Shown in pieces: positions 7,479-14,003 of a stretch of DNA of 16,744 nucleotides (its first letter is position 1; every line of letters starts with the position of its first letter). This stretch comes from Streptosporangiaceae bacterium (GTDB lineage: Bacteria; Actinomycetota; Actinomycetes; Streptosporangiales; Streptosporangiaceae). Under the pieces are notes generated by a model. That model ran no database searches. It saw nothing but the letters and a program-made list of their open reading frames with translations, and was not told the origin of the DNA. The translations under genes were made by a program, and so were the position numbers. Location of the stretch: positions 1-16,744 of the forward strand of contig JASHOI010000267.1 in the NCBI GenBank assembly GCA_030041195.1. Reading direction: 5' to 3'.

Positions 7479-9134
7479 ATGGCTGCTGAAGCCGAAGTCG
7501 CCCGTCCACAAGTCGACAGAAACCTGAGGAAACAGGTCGGGTTCGTCGGCCTCACCTGGGCTTCCGCGGGGTCGATCATCGGCTCCGGCTGGCTGTTCGG
7601 CTCGTTCTTTGCCGTTCAGATTGCCGGAACCGCGGCTATCCTCTCGTGGATCATCGGGGCCGTCGCCTTGATGGTGCTGGCGTTCGTGCACGCCGAGCTC
7701 GGCGGGATGTTCCCGGTCGCCGGTGGCACGGCACGGTACCCGCACTACGCGTTCGGCTTCGCGTCGGGTGCGTCGTTCGGCTGGTTCGCCTGGCTGCAGG
7801 CCGCGGCGGTGGCGCCGGTGGAGGTGCTGGCCGTGCTCAGCTACGGCACCGTGCACATCTCCTGGCTGACCACGACCGACGCGGCCGGGAACCCGGTGCC
7901 AAGCTGGCCGCGCGGCTATCTCATCGCCGTGGTGCTGCTGGCCATCTTCGTCGGCATCAACTTCTTCGGCGTCCGCTGGCTCGCGAATACCAACAGCGCG
8001 GCCACGTGGTGGAAGATCGGCGTCCCGCTGCTGGCCATCATCGCGCTGGGCATCAAGGCCTTCAACGGCTCGAACTTCGGCGCGCACGGCGGGTTCATGC
8101 CGTACGGCATTCACGGCGTGTTCGCCGCCACCGCAGCCGGAGCGGTGATCTTCGCGCTGCTCGGCTTCGAGCAGGCCATCCAGTTCGGCGGGGAGAGCGC
8201 GAACCCGCAGCGTGACCTGCCCCGCGCGGTCATCTACTCCATGATCATCGGCGCCGTGATCTACATCCTGCTGCAGGTCATGTTCATCGCCGCGCTGCCC
8301 AAGGGCTCGCTCAACCACGGCTGGGCGGCGCTGTCGTTCACCAACGACGCCGGGCCGTTCGCCGCGATCGCCTCGCTGGCCGCGCTCGGCTGGCTGGCCA
8401 CGATCCTGTACATCGACGCGCTGATCTCGCCAGGAGGCACCGGCCTTATCTACACGAGCTCGACCGCGCGGGTGTCCTACGGCCTGTCCAAGAACGGCTA
8501 CGTCCCGTCGGCGTTCGAGCGCACGAACGGCGGCGGCGTGCCGTGGGTCAGCCTGATCGCCGCGTTCATCGCCTCGCTGATCTTCTTCCTGCCGTTCCCG
8601 AGCTGGCAGAACCTGGTCGAGCTGATCACCGCGGCCAGCGTGCTGATGTACGCGGGCGCCCCGCTGGCGTTCGGCGTGTTCCGGCTGCACCACAACGAGC
8701 GGCCGCGCGCCTACCGGCTGCCCTGGGGCGAGTTCTGGTCCCCGGTGGCGTTCTTCGTGGCCAACGTGCTGATCTTCTGGGCCGGCTGGACGACGGTCTG
8801 GAAGCTCGGCCTGGCCATCCTGATCGGCTGGATCCTGATCGGCGCGACGTTCGTGTTCCGGCTCAACCCGCGCACCCCGGCGCTGGACAAGCTGAACTGG
8901 AAGTCGGCGCAGTGGCTGCCGGTCTACCTGATCGGCCTGGGCGTCATCACCTGGCAGGGCACGTACGGTGGCGGCACCGGCCACCTGCACCTGGGCTATG
9001 ACTTCCTGGTCCTGCTCGCCTTCAGCCTGATCATCTACTACTGGGCGCGCGCGGTCGCGCTGCCCAAGGAGGAGACCGAGCGGTACATCGACGCCGCCGC
9101 TGCCGAGGTCGTCCCCGAGACGATCATGCACTGA
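7479..9134 (+). CDS. APC superfamily amino-acid permease
   Basis: A 551-residue integral membrane transporter with 12 or more hydrophobic segments. The first helix carries GLTWASAGSIIGSGWLFG, the unwound substrate-binding motif of amino acid-polyamine-organocation permeases; the GGMFPVAGGTARYPHY segment follows. Later landmarks are ALLGFEQAIQFGGES and the loop SSTARVSYGLSKNGYVPSAF, typical for the family. The overall look resembles the YveA-like acidic amino-acid:proton symporter branch, but substrate is not determinable. It is longer than the usual 450-500 residues because of extra C-terminal helices. The ATG has AGAAGG 7 nt upstream. It stands alone, ending in a strong hairpin before convergent sodX. 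Confidence 0.93.
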   Translation: MAAEAEVARPQVDRNLRKQVGFVGLTWASAGSIIGSGWLFGSFFAVQIAGTAAILSWIIGAVALMVLAFVHAELGGMFPVAGGTARYPHYAFGFASGASFGWFAWLQAAAVAPVEVLAVLSYGTVHISWLTTTDAAGNPVPSWPRGYLIAVVLLAIFVGINFFGVRWLANTNSAATWWKIGVPLLAIIALGIKAFNGSNFGAHGGFMPYGIHGVFAATAAGAVIFALLGFEQAIQFGGESANPQRDLPRAVIYSMIIGAVIYILLQVMFIAALPKGSLNHGWAALSFTNDAGPFAAIASLAALGWLATILYIDALISPGGTGLIYTSSTARVSYGLSKNGYVPSAFERTNGGGVPWVSLIAAFIASLIFFLPFPSWQNLVELITAASVLMYAGAPLAFGVFRLHHNERPRAYRLPWGEFWSPVAFFVANVLIFWAGWTTVWKLGLAILIGWILIGATFVFRLNPRTPALDKLNWKSAQWLPVYLIGLGVITWQGTYGGGTGHLHLGYDFLVLLAFSLIIYYWARAVALPKEETERYIDAAAAEVVPETIMH

Positions 9135-9149
9135 CCCGGCGTACGGATC

Positions 9150-9184
9150 GCGGGCCCCAGTCCCCGGGCGGGACTGGGGCCCGC
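9150..9184. terminator. Strong bidirectional hairpin terminator
   Basis: GCGGGCCCCAGTCCC (9150-9164) and GGGACTGGGGCCCGC (9170-9184) form a perfect 15-bp stem with the 5-nt loop CGGGC. It starts 15 nt after the permease stop and lies 22 nt beyond the sodX stop, so it can end both convergent transcripts. There is no T-tract, which is common for actinobacterial hairpin terminators. Confidence 0.85.
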
Positions 9185-9206
9185 TCCATCACCGGCGTCA
9201 CCGGCA

Positions 9207-9533
9207 TCACCGCCGGCGCAGCGGCCAGTACCGCAGCACGACCCGGCCCTCGATCAGCTCCGCCGGCACCGGGCCGAAGCTCCGGCTGTCCACGGCCCCG
9301 GCGCCGGGGTTGTCGGACTCCAGCCACCAGCCGTCCGCCTCGGGCCGTGCCGCGCGCTTGACCAGCAGCAGCTCCGGCCGCCCCGGATGCTGCGCGATCA
9401 CGAGCTGGCGCGGGCGGACCCGCGGCGGCCGCCCCGGCCGGATGCTGCGCCTGACCAGCAGCCAGTCCCCGGGCCACAGCGACGGCTCCATGGACCGTTC
9501 CGCCACCGCAACCCGCCACAACGGCCAACGCAC
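9207..9533 (-). CDS. sodX: Ni-superoxide dismutase maturation protease (S26 signal peptidase family)
   Basis: A small (108-residue) S26-type Ser/Lys protease. Family signatures visible are the catalytic serine motif RSMEPSL (Ser14), then GDWLLVRR, the catalytic lysine in LLVKRA (Lys59), and the late motif WWLESDNP with SRSFGPVP. In Ni-SOD organisms this protease removes the SodN propeptide to expose the N-terminal histidine of the nickel hook. Its position, divergent from sodN with 135 bp between the chosen starts, supports that role. I chose the GTG at 9533 because GGGAGG lies 7 nt upstream; the frame extends to 9608 without family similarity, and a GTG at 9539 is an alternative. Unlike housekeeping signal peptidases it has no membrane anchor, so it should act in the cytoplasm. 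Confidence 0.9.
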   Translation of the reverse strand: MRWPLWRVAVAERSMEPSLWPGDWLLVRRSIRPGRPPRVRPRQLVIAQHPGRPELLLVKRAARPEADGWWLESDNPGAGAVDSRSFGPVPAELIEGRVVLRYWPLRRR

Positions 9534-9625
9534 ACGCACCCCTCCCGTCCGCTCAGAACGCCCCGCCACCGCAACCCGCCGGCATCTGGCCTCCCTCTCT
9601 GAATGCAACCGAAGCCAAGGGGTAA

Positions 9626-9652
9626 TGTCAGTCCGGACTACATGATCTGACA
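9626..9652 (+). promoter_or_regulatory. Inverted repeats upstream of sodN (candidate operator)
   Basis: TGTCAG (9626-9631) and CTGACA (9647-9652) are inverted half-sites with centres 21 bp apart. A perfect 10-bp palindrome, AGTCCGGACT (9630-9639), overlaps the left half. TAATGT (9623-9628) is a possible -10. Streptomyces sodN is nickel-responsive; which regulator would bind here is not known from sequence. Confidence 0.35.
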
Positions 9653-9668
9653 GGAGAGAAGGAGATCA

Positions 9669-10079
9669 ATGACGCTGCTCGCACGTCTTCTCGAGCCGAG
9701 GGCCACCGCGCACGCTCACTGTGACCTCCCCTGCGGTGTCTACGACCCCGCCCAGGCCCGGATCGAAGCCGAATCCGTCAAGGCGATCGCGGAAAAGTAC
9801 CAGCAGAACACCGACCCGGAGTTCCGCACCCGCGCGCTGATCATCAAGGAACAGCGGTCCGATCTGGTCAAGCACCACCTGTGGGTGCTGTGGACCGACT
9901 ACTTCAAGCCACCGCACTTCGAGAAGTACCCGCAGCTGAACCAGCTCTTCAACGAGGCGACCAAGCTGGCGGGCGGCGGCGGCGGCACGAAGTCGAGCAC
10001 GGATCCGGCCGTAGCCGACCAGCTGCTGGGCAAGATCGACGAAATCAGCAAGATCTTCTGGGAGACGAAGCAGGGCTGA
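9669..10079 (+). CDS. sodN: Nickel superoxide dismutase
   Basis: Cytoplasmic Ni-SOD that dismutates superoxide; the active enzyme is a homohexamer of four-helix bundles. The 136-residue precursor has a 16-residue propeptide followed by the nickel hook HCDLPCGVY (His17, Cys18, Cys22 and Tyr25, equal to His1, Cys2, Cys6 and Tyr9 of the mature enzyme). The rest matches the family throughout, including YDPAQARIEAESVKAI, IIKEQRSDLVKHHLWVLW, DYFKPPHFEKYPQL and the C-terminal IDEISKIFWETK. A Gly-rich insertion (LAGGGGGTK) is slightly unusual. The ATG is preceded by AGAAGGAG. Propeptide removal is expected to be done by the divergent sodX product. Confidence 0.98.
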   Translation: MTLLARLLEPRATAHAHCDLPCGVYDPAQARIEAESVKAIAEKYQQNTDPEFRTRALIIKEQRSDLVKHHLWVLWTDYFKPPHFEKYPQLNQLFNEATKLAGGGGGTKSSTDPAVADQLLGKIDEISKIFWETKQG

Positions 10080-10108
10080 TACCGACGGTATCCAGCCACA
10101 GAGCCAGC

Positions 10109-10147
10109 CGGAGGACCACGCGGGCGACTGCCCGGCGCGGTCCTCCG
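10109..10147 (+). terminator. Hairpin terminator after sodN
   Basis: CGGAGGACC (10109-10117) pairs perfectly with GGTCCTCCG (10139-10147). Inside it, GGGC (10122-10125) pairs with GCCC (10130-10133), giving a two-part stem. It starts 30 nt after the sodN stop. No T-tract. Confidence 0.7.
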
Positions 10148-10168
10148 CTGCATATCGGGGCCGCGCGC

Positions 10169-10181
10169 CGCGTCAGAGTCA
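10169..10181 (+). promoter_or_regulatory. Partial BldD-like site upstream of the anti-sigma/sigma operon
   Basis: CGCGTCAGAGTCA matches the right half of the Streptomyces BldD consensus (CAGNGTNA) completely but lacks the left half. The 114 bases from 10148 to 10261 also hold a 6-bp hairpin (10218-10233) and the ribosome-binding site GGAGGG (10251-10256). I see no convincing SigB-type -35/-10 pair. Confidence 0.25.
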
Positions 10182-10261
10182 TGGCCCGCTCGCGGTAAGT
10201 TGCAGACAGAGCCAACAGCCCGCCCCGGCGGGCCGATGCCTGGCGGTGTGGGAGGGCACAC

Positions 10262-10786
10262 GTGAGGGAAGAAACGACCACGTCGGCAGCCAGTACAGCC
10301 GTCACGGGGGCGGCGAGCGGGCTGGCAGCGGGCGCGGCCAGTGCTACCGGAACCGGCCAGCCTGCCGCGGCATCGCCAGGACAGCCAGCCGAGCGCCGTG
10401 AGGCACAGGACAAGGTCACTGTGCGGCTGCCAGCCGAGGGGGCGTACCTGTCGGTGCTGCGCACCGCAACCGCCGGGCTGGCCGCGCGCCTTGACTTCAC
10501 CCTGGACGAGATTGAGGATCTGCGGATCGCGGTGGACGAGGCCTGCGCCATGCTGCTCAGCCAGGCAGTGCCGGGCGCCAATCTGGAATGCGAGTTCATG
10601 CTCGGCCAGGACATGATGACGATCGCCGTGTCCGTTCCGTGCCTGGACCCGCAGCAGCCAGCCAGCGACACCTTCGCCTGGACCGTGCTCACCGCGCTGG
10701 CGGGCAGCGTGGATGCGCACGTGGGCCCGGACGACGTGCTCACGATCGTGCTGCGGAAGACAAGAGAGTCGTCGGGGTCAGTGTGA
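10262..10786 (+). CDS. Anti-sigma regulatory factor, RsbW/UsfX-like
   Basis: A 174-residue protein matching the actinobacterial anti-sigma factors that sequester SigF-family sigma factors (UsfX in mycobacteria, PrsH/UshX in Streptomyces). The first 50 residues are a low-complexity Ala/Ser/Thr/Gly-rich tail. The HATPase_c-like fold follows: VTVRLPAEGAYLSVLRTATAGLAARLD, then LDEIEDLRIAVDEACAMLL in the N-box position, then DTFAWTVLTALAGSVDAHV. The ATP-binding signatures are missing: no Asn in the N-box and no DxGxG, as I recall also for UsfX. The GTG at 10262 has GGAGGG 5 nt upstream. Its stop overlaps the sigma-factor start in GTGA, so the antagonists are co-translated. Any anti-anti-sigma partner would be elsewhere. 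Confidence 0.88.
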   Translation: MREETTTSAASTAVTGAASGLAAGAASATGTGQPAAASPGQPAERREAQDKVTVRLPAEGAYLSVLRTATAGLAARLDFTLDEIEDLRIAVDEACAMLLSQAVPGANLECEFMLGQDMMTIAVSVPCLDPQQPASDTFAWTVLTALAGSVDAHVGPDDVLTIVLRKTRESSGSV

Positions 10787-11754
10787 CGGGGGAGATCGAG
10801 GTCGCTTTGACCGAGGAGTTCGAGACCACGGTGGCCGACCAGGCCGAGGACCTGGCGGTCGGCGAAACCGACGCCGAGTCGGCGGTCATTGACTTCCAGG
10901 AGGCGGGCGAAGACGAGGCTGTCGGCATTGAGGCCGTCGTCGACGGTGACGCCGACGCGGACGTGGCGCTGGGCGCCGCCAAGATCCAGCACGCCGCGCG
11001 CGAGCGCGGGCGGGCCAGGGAGCTGTTCGAGAAGCTCGCGACGCTGCCGGAGGACGACGAGGAGCGGCAGCGCATCCGCGGCGAGCTGGTGGAGCTGCAC
11101 CTGCCGCTGGTGGAGTACCTGGCGCGGAGGTTCAGGAACCGCGGCGAGTGGCTCGACGACCTGACCCAGGTGGCCACGATCGGGCTGATCAAGTCGATCG
11201 ACAGGTTCGACCTCAGCCGCGGCGTCGAGTTCTCGACATATGCGACGCCGACGATCGTCGGGGAGATCAAGCGGCATTTCCGCGACAAGGGGTGGGCGGT
11301 CCGGGTTCCGCGGCGGCTGCAGGAACTCAAGCTGGCGCTGACCAAGGCGATCAGCGATCTCGCCCAGCGGCTCGGCCGGGCGCCCACCGTGGCGGAGCTA
11401 GCGTCTCACCTGCAGATGAGCGAGGAGGAGGTGCTCGAGGGCCTGGAGTCGGCCAACGCGTACTCCACGGTGTCGCTCGACGCGCCGGACTCGGGTGACG
11501 AGGACGCGCCGGCGGTCGCCGAGTCGCTGGGAATGCTCGACGACGCCCTGGAGGGAGTCGAGTACCGGGAATCGCTCAAGCCGCTGCTCGAGCGGCTGCC
11601 GCCGCGGGAGAAGCGGATCCTGATGCTGCGGTTCTTCGGCAACATGACCCAGTCGCAGATCGCCACCGAGCTCGGCATCTCCCAGATGCACGTGTCCCGG
11701 CTGCTTGCCAGGACCTTGACCCAGCTGCGCGAGGGGCTCACCACAGACGATTAG
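10783..11754 (+). CDS. SigB/SigF-family RNA polymerase sigma factor
   Basis: A 323-residue group-3 sigma factor. Region 2 is at about 103-160 (HLPLVEYLARRF, WLDDLTQVATIGLIKSIDRF, FSTYATPTIVGEIKRHFRD). Region 3 follows with WAVRVPRRLQELKLALTKA and LGRAPTVAELASHL. Region 4 is at the end (LPPREKRILMLRFFGNMTQS; IATELGISQMHVSRLL). It directs stress or developmental transcription and is held by the upstream anti-sigma factor, with which it overlaps by 4 bp. By domain match it is SigF-type; by context (near sodN and whiB1/wblE) it may correspond to S. coelicolor SigH, so I give no symbol. The first 66 residues are an added segment with 21 Asp/Glu and no Lys or Arg. Only a weak 5-bp stem lies between this gene and the convergent one 7 bp away. 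Confidence 0.93.
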   Translation: MTGEIEVALTEEFETTVADQAEDLAVGETDAESAVIDFQEAGEDEAVGIEAVVDGDADADVALGAAKIQHAARERGRARELFEKLATLPEDDEERQRIRGELVELHLPLVEYLARRFRNRGEWLDDLTQVATIGLIKSIDRFDLSRGVEFSTYATPTIVGEIKRHFRDKGWAVRVPRRLQELKLALTKAISDLAQRLGRAPTVAELASHLQMSEEEVLEGLESANAYSTVSLDAPDSGDEDAPAVAESLGMLDDALEGVEYRESLKPLLERLPPREKRILMLRFFGNMTQSQIATELGISQMHVSRLLARTLTQLREGLTTDD

Positions 11755-11761
11755 CCCACAG

Positions 11762-12229
11762 TCACCCGTTCCGGCCCGCGGGCGGCCGCCACGGCAGGCC
11801 GGCCAGGGCCCGGATGCTCCGGGGGTTGAGCAGCGTGGCGAAGCCTGCGGCGGTCAGCAGCGCGCCCGGCACTCCCCAGGCAAAGCGATGCGACTCGAGC
11901 AGGTAGAGGCTCACGACGCCGCAGAACAGCTGCGTGAGCAGGGCCGGGGTGCGGCTCCATCCTCTGACCCGGAGAATCCCGAGCGCGACATACCCGAGCC
12001 CGATCGCGGCCGCCAGGCCGATCACGGTTATCGCGATGCCGCTGTTGACGTGGTAGGACTGGCCGCGGGCCGTGTCGATCGCGGCCAGCACCGAGGCGAA
12101 GAGCACCCCGGCCGCCTCAACGGCCTGCACCGCGGCTCCCCAGGTCAGCGTGCTGGGACGCTGCACGGGAGCCGGCTTCGCGGCCTCGCTAACCTGAGCG
12201 CGTGCGCGCGCTCTTGATCGTGAACCCAC
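11762..12229 (-). CDS. Predicted four-helix integral membrane protein, function unknown
   Basis: 155 residues with four hydrophobic helices: about 29-52 (GAAVQAVEAAGVLFASVLAA), 62-87 (NSGIAITVIGLAAAIGLGYV), 95-114 (ALLTQLFCGVVSLYLLE) and 117-137 (FAWGVPGALLTAAGFATLL). The N-terminus is Arg-rich and cytoplasmic by the positive-inside rule; the C-terminal LNPRSIRALAG is a common ending in small actinobacterial membrane proteins. No catalytic motif is seen. The GTG at 12229 has GGAGG 6 nt upstream, which favours it although it places the 5' end 28 bp inside the divergent gene; GTG at 12166 is the alternative. It converges on the sigma gene with 7 bp between stops. Confidence 0.75.
   Translation of the reverse strand: MGSRSRARARAQVSEAAKPAPVQRPSTLTWGAAVQAVEAAGVLFASVLAAIDTARGQSYHVNSGIAITVIGLAAAIGLGYVALGILRVRGWSRTPALLTQLFCGVVSLYLLESHRFAWGVPGALLTAAGFATLLNPRSIRALAGLPWRPPAGRNG
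12190..12195 (+). promoter_or_regulatory. Candidate -10 (TAACCT) for a leaderless diacylglycerol-kinase-family transcript
   Basis: TAACCT fits TANNNT and ends 6 nt before the GTG at 12202; no Shine-Dalgarno is present, so transcription may begin at the start codon. This hexamer lies inside the divergent membrane-protein gene. No convincing -35 is seen. Confidence 0.35.
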
Positions 12230-13146
12230 ACGCCACCTCCACGACCCGTCTTCGGCGGGATGTTATCGTCCGGGCTCTGTCGTCGGCCGTCGAACTCGAG
12301 GTCGTGCAGACACGTTACCGGGGTCACGCAACTGCCCTCGCCGCTGCCGCCCGCGATGACGGCCTCGGGCTGGTGCTGACGCTCGGCGGCGACGGCACGG
12401 TCAACGAGGCCGTCAACGGGATCCTGGGCCCGGCCACGGCCTGCGGGCCGTCCGCGGACGCGGCCAGCCTCCCGGCGCTGGCGGCCCTGCCCGGTGGCAA
12501 CGCCAACGTGTTCATCCACAACGTCGGCCTGCCCGCCGATCCCGTTGACGCCGCCGGGCAGATCCTCCAGGCGCTCGCCGGCGGGCGTTACCGCACGCTC
12601 GGCCTTGGGTTGGCCGGCGACCGGTATTTCACCTTCAACGCCGGTCTCGGCCTCGACGCAGAGGTCGTGCGGGCCGTGGACGGCCACCGGGCCCGGGGCC
12701 GGACGGCCACACCCGTGCTGTACGTGCGGATGATCCTCAGGCAGTACTACCGGGTGACCGACCGCCGCCATCCCGCGCTCACGCTGGAGCGTGACGGGCA
12801 GCCGCCGGTCGGCCCGCTTTTCCTCGGCATCGTGTCCAACACCGCGCCCTGGACGTACCTGGGGAAGCGCCCCGTGTACACCAATCCTGAGGCAGATTTC
12901 GATCGCGGACTCGACTTGTTCGCGCTGCGCAGCCTGCGGACGATAAGCACGCTGCGCACCATCCGCCAGATGCTGTCGCCAGCCCGGCCGCCGCGCGGCC
13001 GCAGCGTGCTGACCCTCCATGACCAGGCCGAGCTGACCTTGAGATCGAGCCGCCCGGTCGCGTTCCAGGTCGACGGCGAGTACATGGGCGAACACGAATG
13101 CGTCAGGTTCCTGTCGGTTCCCGATGCCTTGCGGGTCATTGCGTAA
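12202..13146 (+). CDS. Diacylglycerol kinase catalytic-domain (YegS/DgkB-type) lipid kinase family protein
   Basis: A 314-residue lipid/sphingosine-kinase-like protein. It opens directly with the first strand and phosphate loop MRALLIVNPHATSTT, so the GTG at 12202 must be near the true start. The nucleotide-binding motif LGGDGTVNEAVNG is at 61-73 and LPGGNANVF at 96-104. The C-terminal domain carries YFTFNAGLGLDAEVV, SNTAPWTYLGKRPVYTNPEA and VDGEYMGEHECVRF. The family phosphorylates diacylglycerol or related lipids at the membrane face, feeding phospholipid recycling; exact substrate is not readable. There is no membrane helix, as expected. It is divergent from, and overlaps the 5' end of, the four-helix membrane protein. 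Confidence 0.93.
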   Translation: MRALLIVNPHATSTTRLRRDVIVRALSSAVELEVVQTRYRGHATALAAAARDDGLGLVLTLGGDGTVNEAVNGILGPATACGPSADAASLPALAALPGGNANVFIHNVGLPADPVDAAGQILQALAGGRYRTLGLGLAGDRYFTFNAGLGLDAEVVRAVDGHRARGRTATPVLYVRMILRQYYRVTDRRHPALTLERDGQPPVGPLFLGIVSNTAPWTYLGKRPVYTNPEADFDRGLDLFALRSLRTISTLRTIRQMLSPARPPRGRSVLTLHDQAELTLRSSRPVAFQVDGEYMGEHECVRFLSVPDALRVIA

Positions 13147-13269
13147 CGCTCGATCCCGGCGCCGCCGCGCCGTTTCCGGCCGGCGATAGCGCGACATCCC
13201 CGCGCCGTTTTCCGGGGCCCGGACGGACCTATTCCGGGACGGTTCAGCGGGGCCGGCTGAGCGGACGCG

Positions 13270-13289
13270 GGCGCCCCCGGCGGGGCGCC
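13270..13289 (+). terminator. GC hairpin downstream of the lipid kinase gene
   Basis: GGCGCCCC (13270-13277) pairs perfectly with GGGGCGCC (13282-13289) across CGGC. It is 124 nt after the stop. Between them is a near-repeat, CCGCGCCGTTTCCGG (13165-13179) and CCGCGCCGTTTTCCGG (13200-13215). The 602-base region 13147-13748 contains no gene I can support; its right half is unusually AT-rich for this chromosome and looks regulatory. Confidence 0.4.
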
Positions 13290-13561
13290 GCCGCCAGGCC
13301 CGTTCCCGCCGCGTGCGCGCCTGCTTGCGGCCCCCGCTGTGCCGCCGCTAGCGTCGTCGGCCTGAACACTGTTCGCCGTGGCTGAGGGCTGGTTTGTGAG
13401 CCACGTGAGGGGCGCCAGATGGCCCATGCCTGCAATGTGACTCATCTGACACTGAAATCCGTCCGAACCTTTGCCAAAGCCTCTTGCGGTTCATCGCCGA
13501 CCTTGAGAGGGTTATATCGCTCCTAGCGAGCGGCGCACCAGCCATGCGTCGTGCTGGGCGG

Positions 13562-13628
13562 GTTATGAACCGTTATGACCCATAGCCCTCGCCCGGGAGC
13601 CAATCGAGGCAGCAGCCTCTGATTATGA
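13562..13628 (+). repeat. Phased TTATGA motifs upstream of whiB1
   Basis: TTATGA occurs at 13563-13568, 13573-13578 and 13623-13628; the first two are part of GTTATGAACC/GTTATGACCC with a 10-bp period, and the third lies 50 bp further on. A related GGTTATAT sits at 13510-13517. These could be binding sites on one helical face, or promoter -10 material. Confidence 0.35.
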
Positions 13629-13672
13629 CTCTCAGGTTCGGGAACTTATAGGTCCTGACATACGACATAGCT

Positions 13673-13688
13673 CGTGAAAACCTTCACA
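13673..13688 (+). promoter_or_regulatory. CRP-type binding site upstream of whiB1
   Basis: CGTGA-AAACCT-TCACA fits the cAMP-receptor-protein palindrome TGTGA-N6-TCACA at 9 of 10 positions, and at all of them under the C/T first-base form I recall for mycobacterial CRP. It lies 60 nt before the ATG. A poorer match, TGTGA-CTCATC-TGACA, is at 13436-13451. M. tuberculosis whiB1 is a known CRP (Rv3676) target, which supports the reading. Confidence 0.55.
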
Positions 13689-13748
13689 AGCAAGACGGAG
13701 GAGACGGGCCCCTGGCCAAGGCCCAGGCCTCACAAAGGAGTGGACCTC

Positions 13749-14003
13749 ATGGACTGGCGTCACCACGCCGCCTGCCGTGACGAAGATCCGGAACTGTTCT
13801 TCCCGATCGGAAACACGGGTCCCGCGCTGCTACAGATCGACGAGGCCAAACGAGTCTGCCAGCGCTGCGCCGTGATGGAGCCATGTCTGCAGTGGGCACT
13901 TGAGAGCGGCCAGGACTCTGGCGTCTGGGGCGGGCTGAGCGAGGACGAGCGGCGCGCGCTCAAGCGCAGGTCGGCCCGGGTCAGGGCCAGGGCGCACGCC
14001 TGA
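13749..14003 (+). CDS. whiB1: WhiB-family Fe-S transcriptional regulator, WhiB1/WblE type
   Basis: An 84-residue WhiB protein. Four cysteines bind a 4Fe-4S cluster: Cys9, Cys37, Cys40 and Cys46 (VCQRCAVMEPC). The turn GVWGG is at 58-62, and the basic tail ERRALKRRSARVRARAHA binds DNA. MDWRHHAACRDEDPELFFPI and SGQDSGVWGGLSEDERRA identify the WhiB1/WblE subgroup, which is essential in mycobacteria, binds the housekeeping sigma factor and loses its cluster to nitric oxide. The ATG at 13749 has AAAGGAG 7 nt upstream; the frame is open back to 13674 but that part has no WhiB similarity and overlaps the CRP site. It is convergent with pdtaS, as in M. tuberculosis. Confidence 0.97.
   Translation: MDWRHHAACRDEDPELFFPIGNTGPALLQIDEAKRVCQRCAVMEPCLQWALESGQDSGVWGGLSEDERRALKRRSARVRARAHA

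Noticed and set aside
7279..7527. 82-codon open frame between the CGNR gene and the permease
   Set aside because: No ribosome-binding site, overlaps the permease start and contains the candidate promoter.
7431..9131. 566-codon open frame antisense to the whole permease
   Set aside because: Highly charged (Asp/Arg/Glu/Gln/His) with no family motifs; it mirrors the codon bias of the permease, which has unmistakable APC motifs and membrane helices.
9600..9622. Possible Nur box before sodN
   Set aside because: Only one half (ATGCAA) resembles TTGCAA; the second half at the required spacing does not match.
13436..13451. Second CRP-like site upstream of whiB1
   Set aside because: TGTGA-CTCATC-TGACA lacks the central C of the right half-site and is over 290 nt from the gene; mentioned only as a weak match.
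13674..13748. N-terminal extension of WhiB1 from a GTG at 13674
   Set aside because: No WhiB similarity upstream of MDWRH; a strong AAAGGAG supports the ATG at 13749, and the extension overlaps the CRP-type site.
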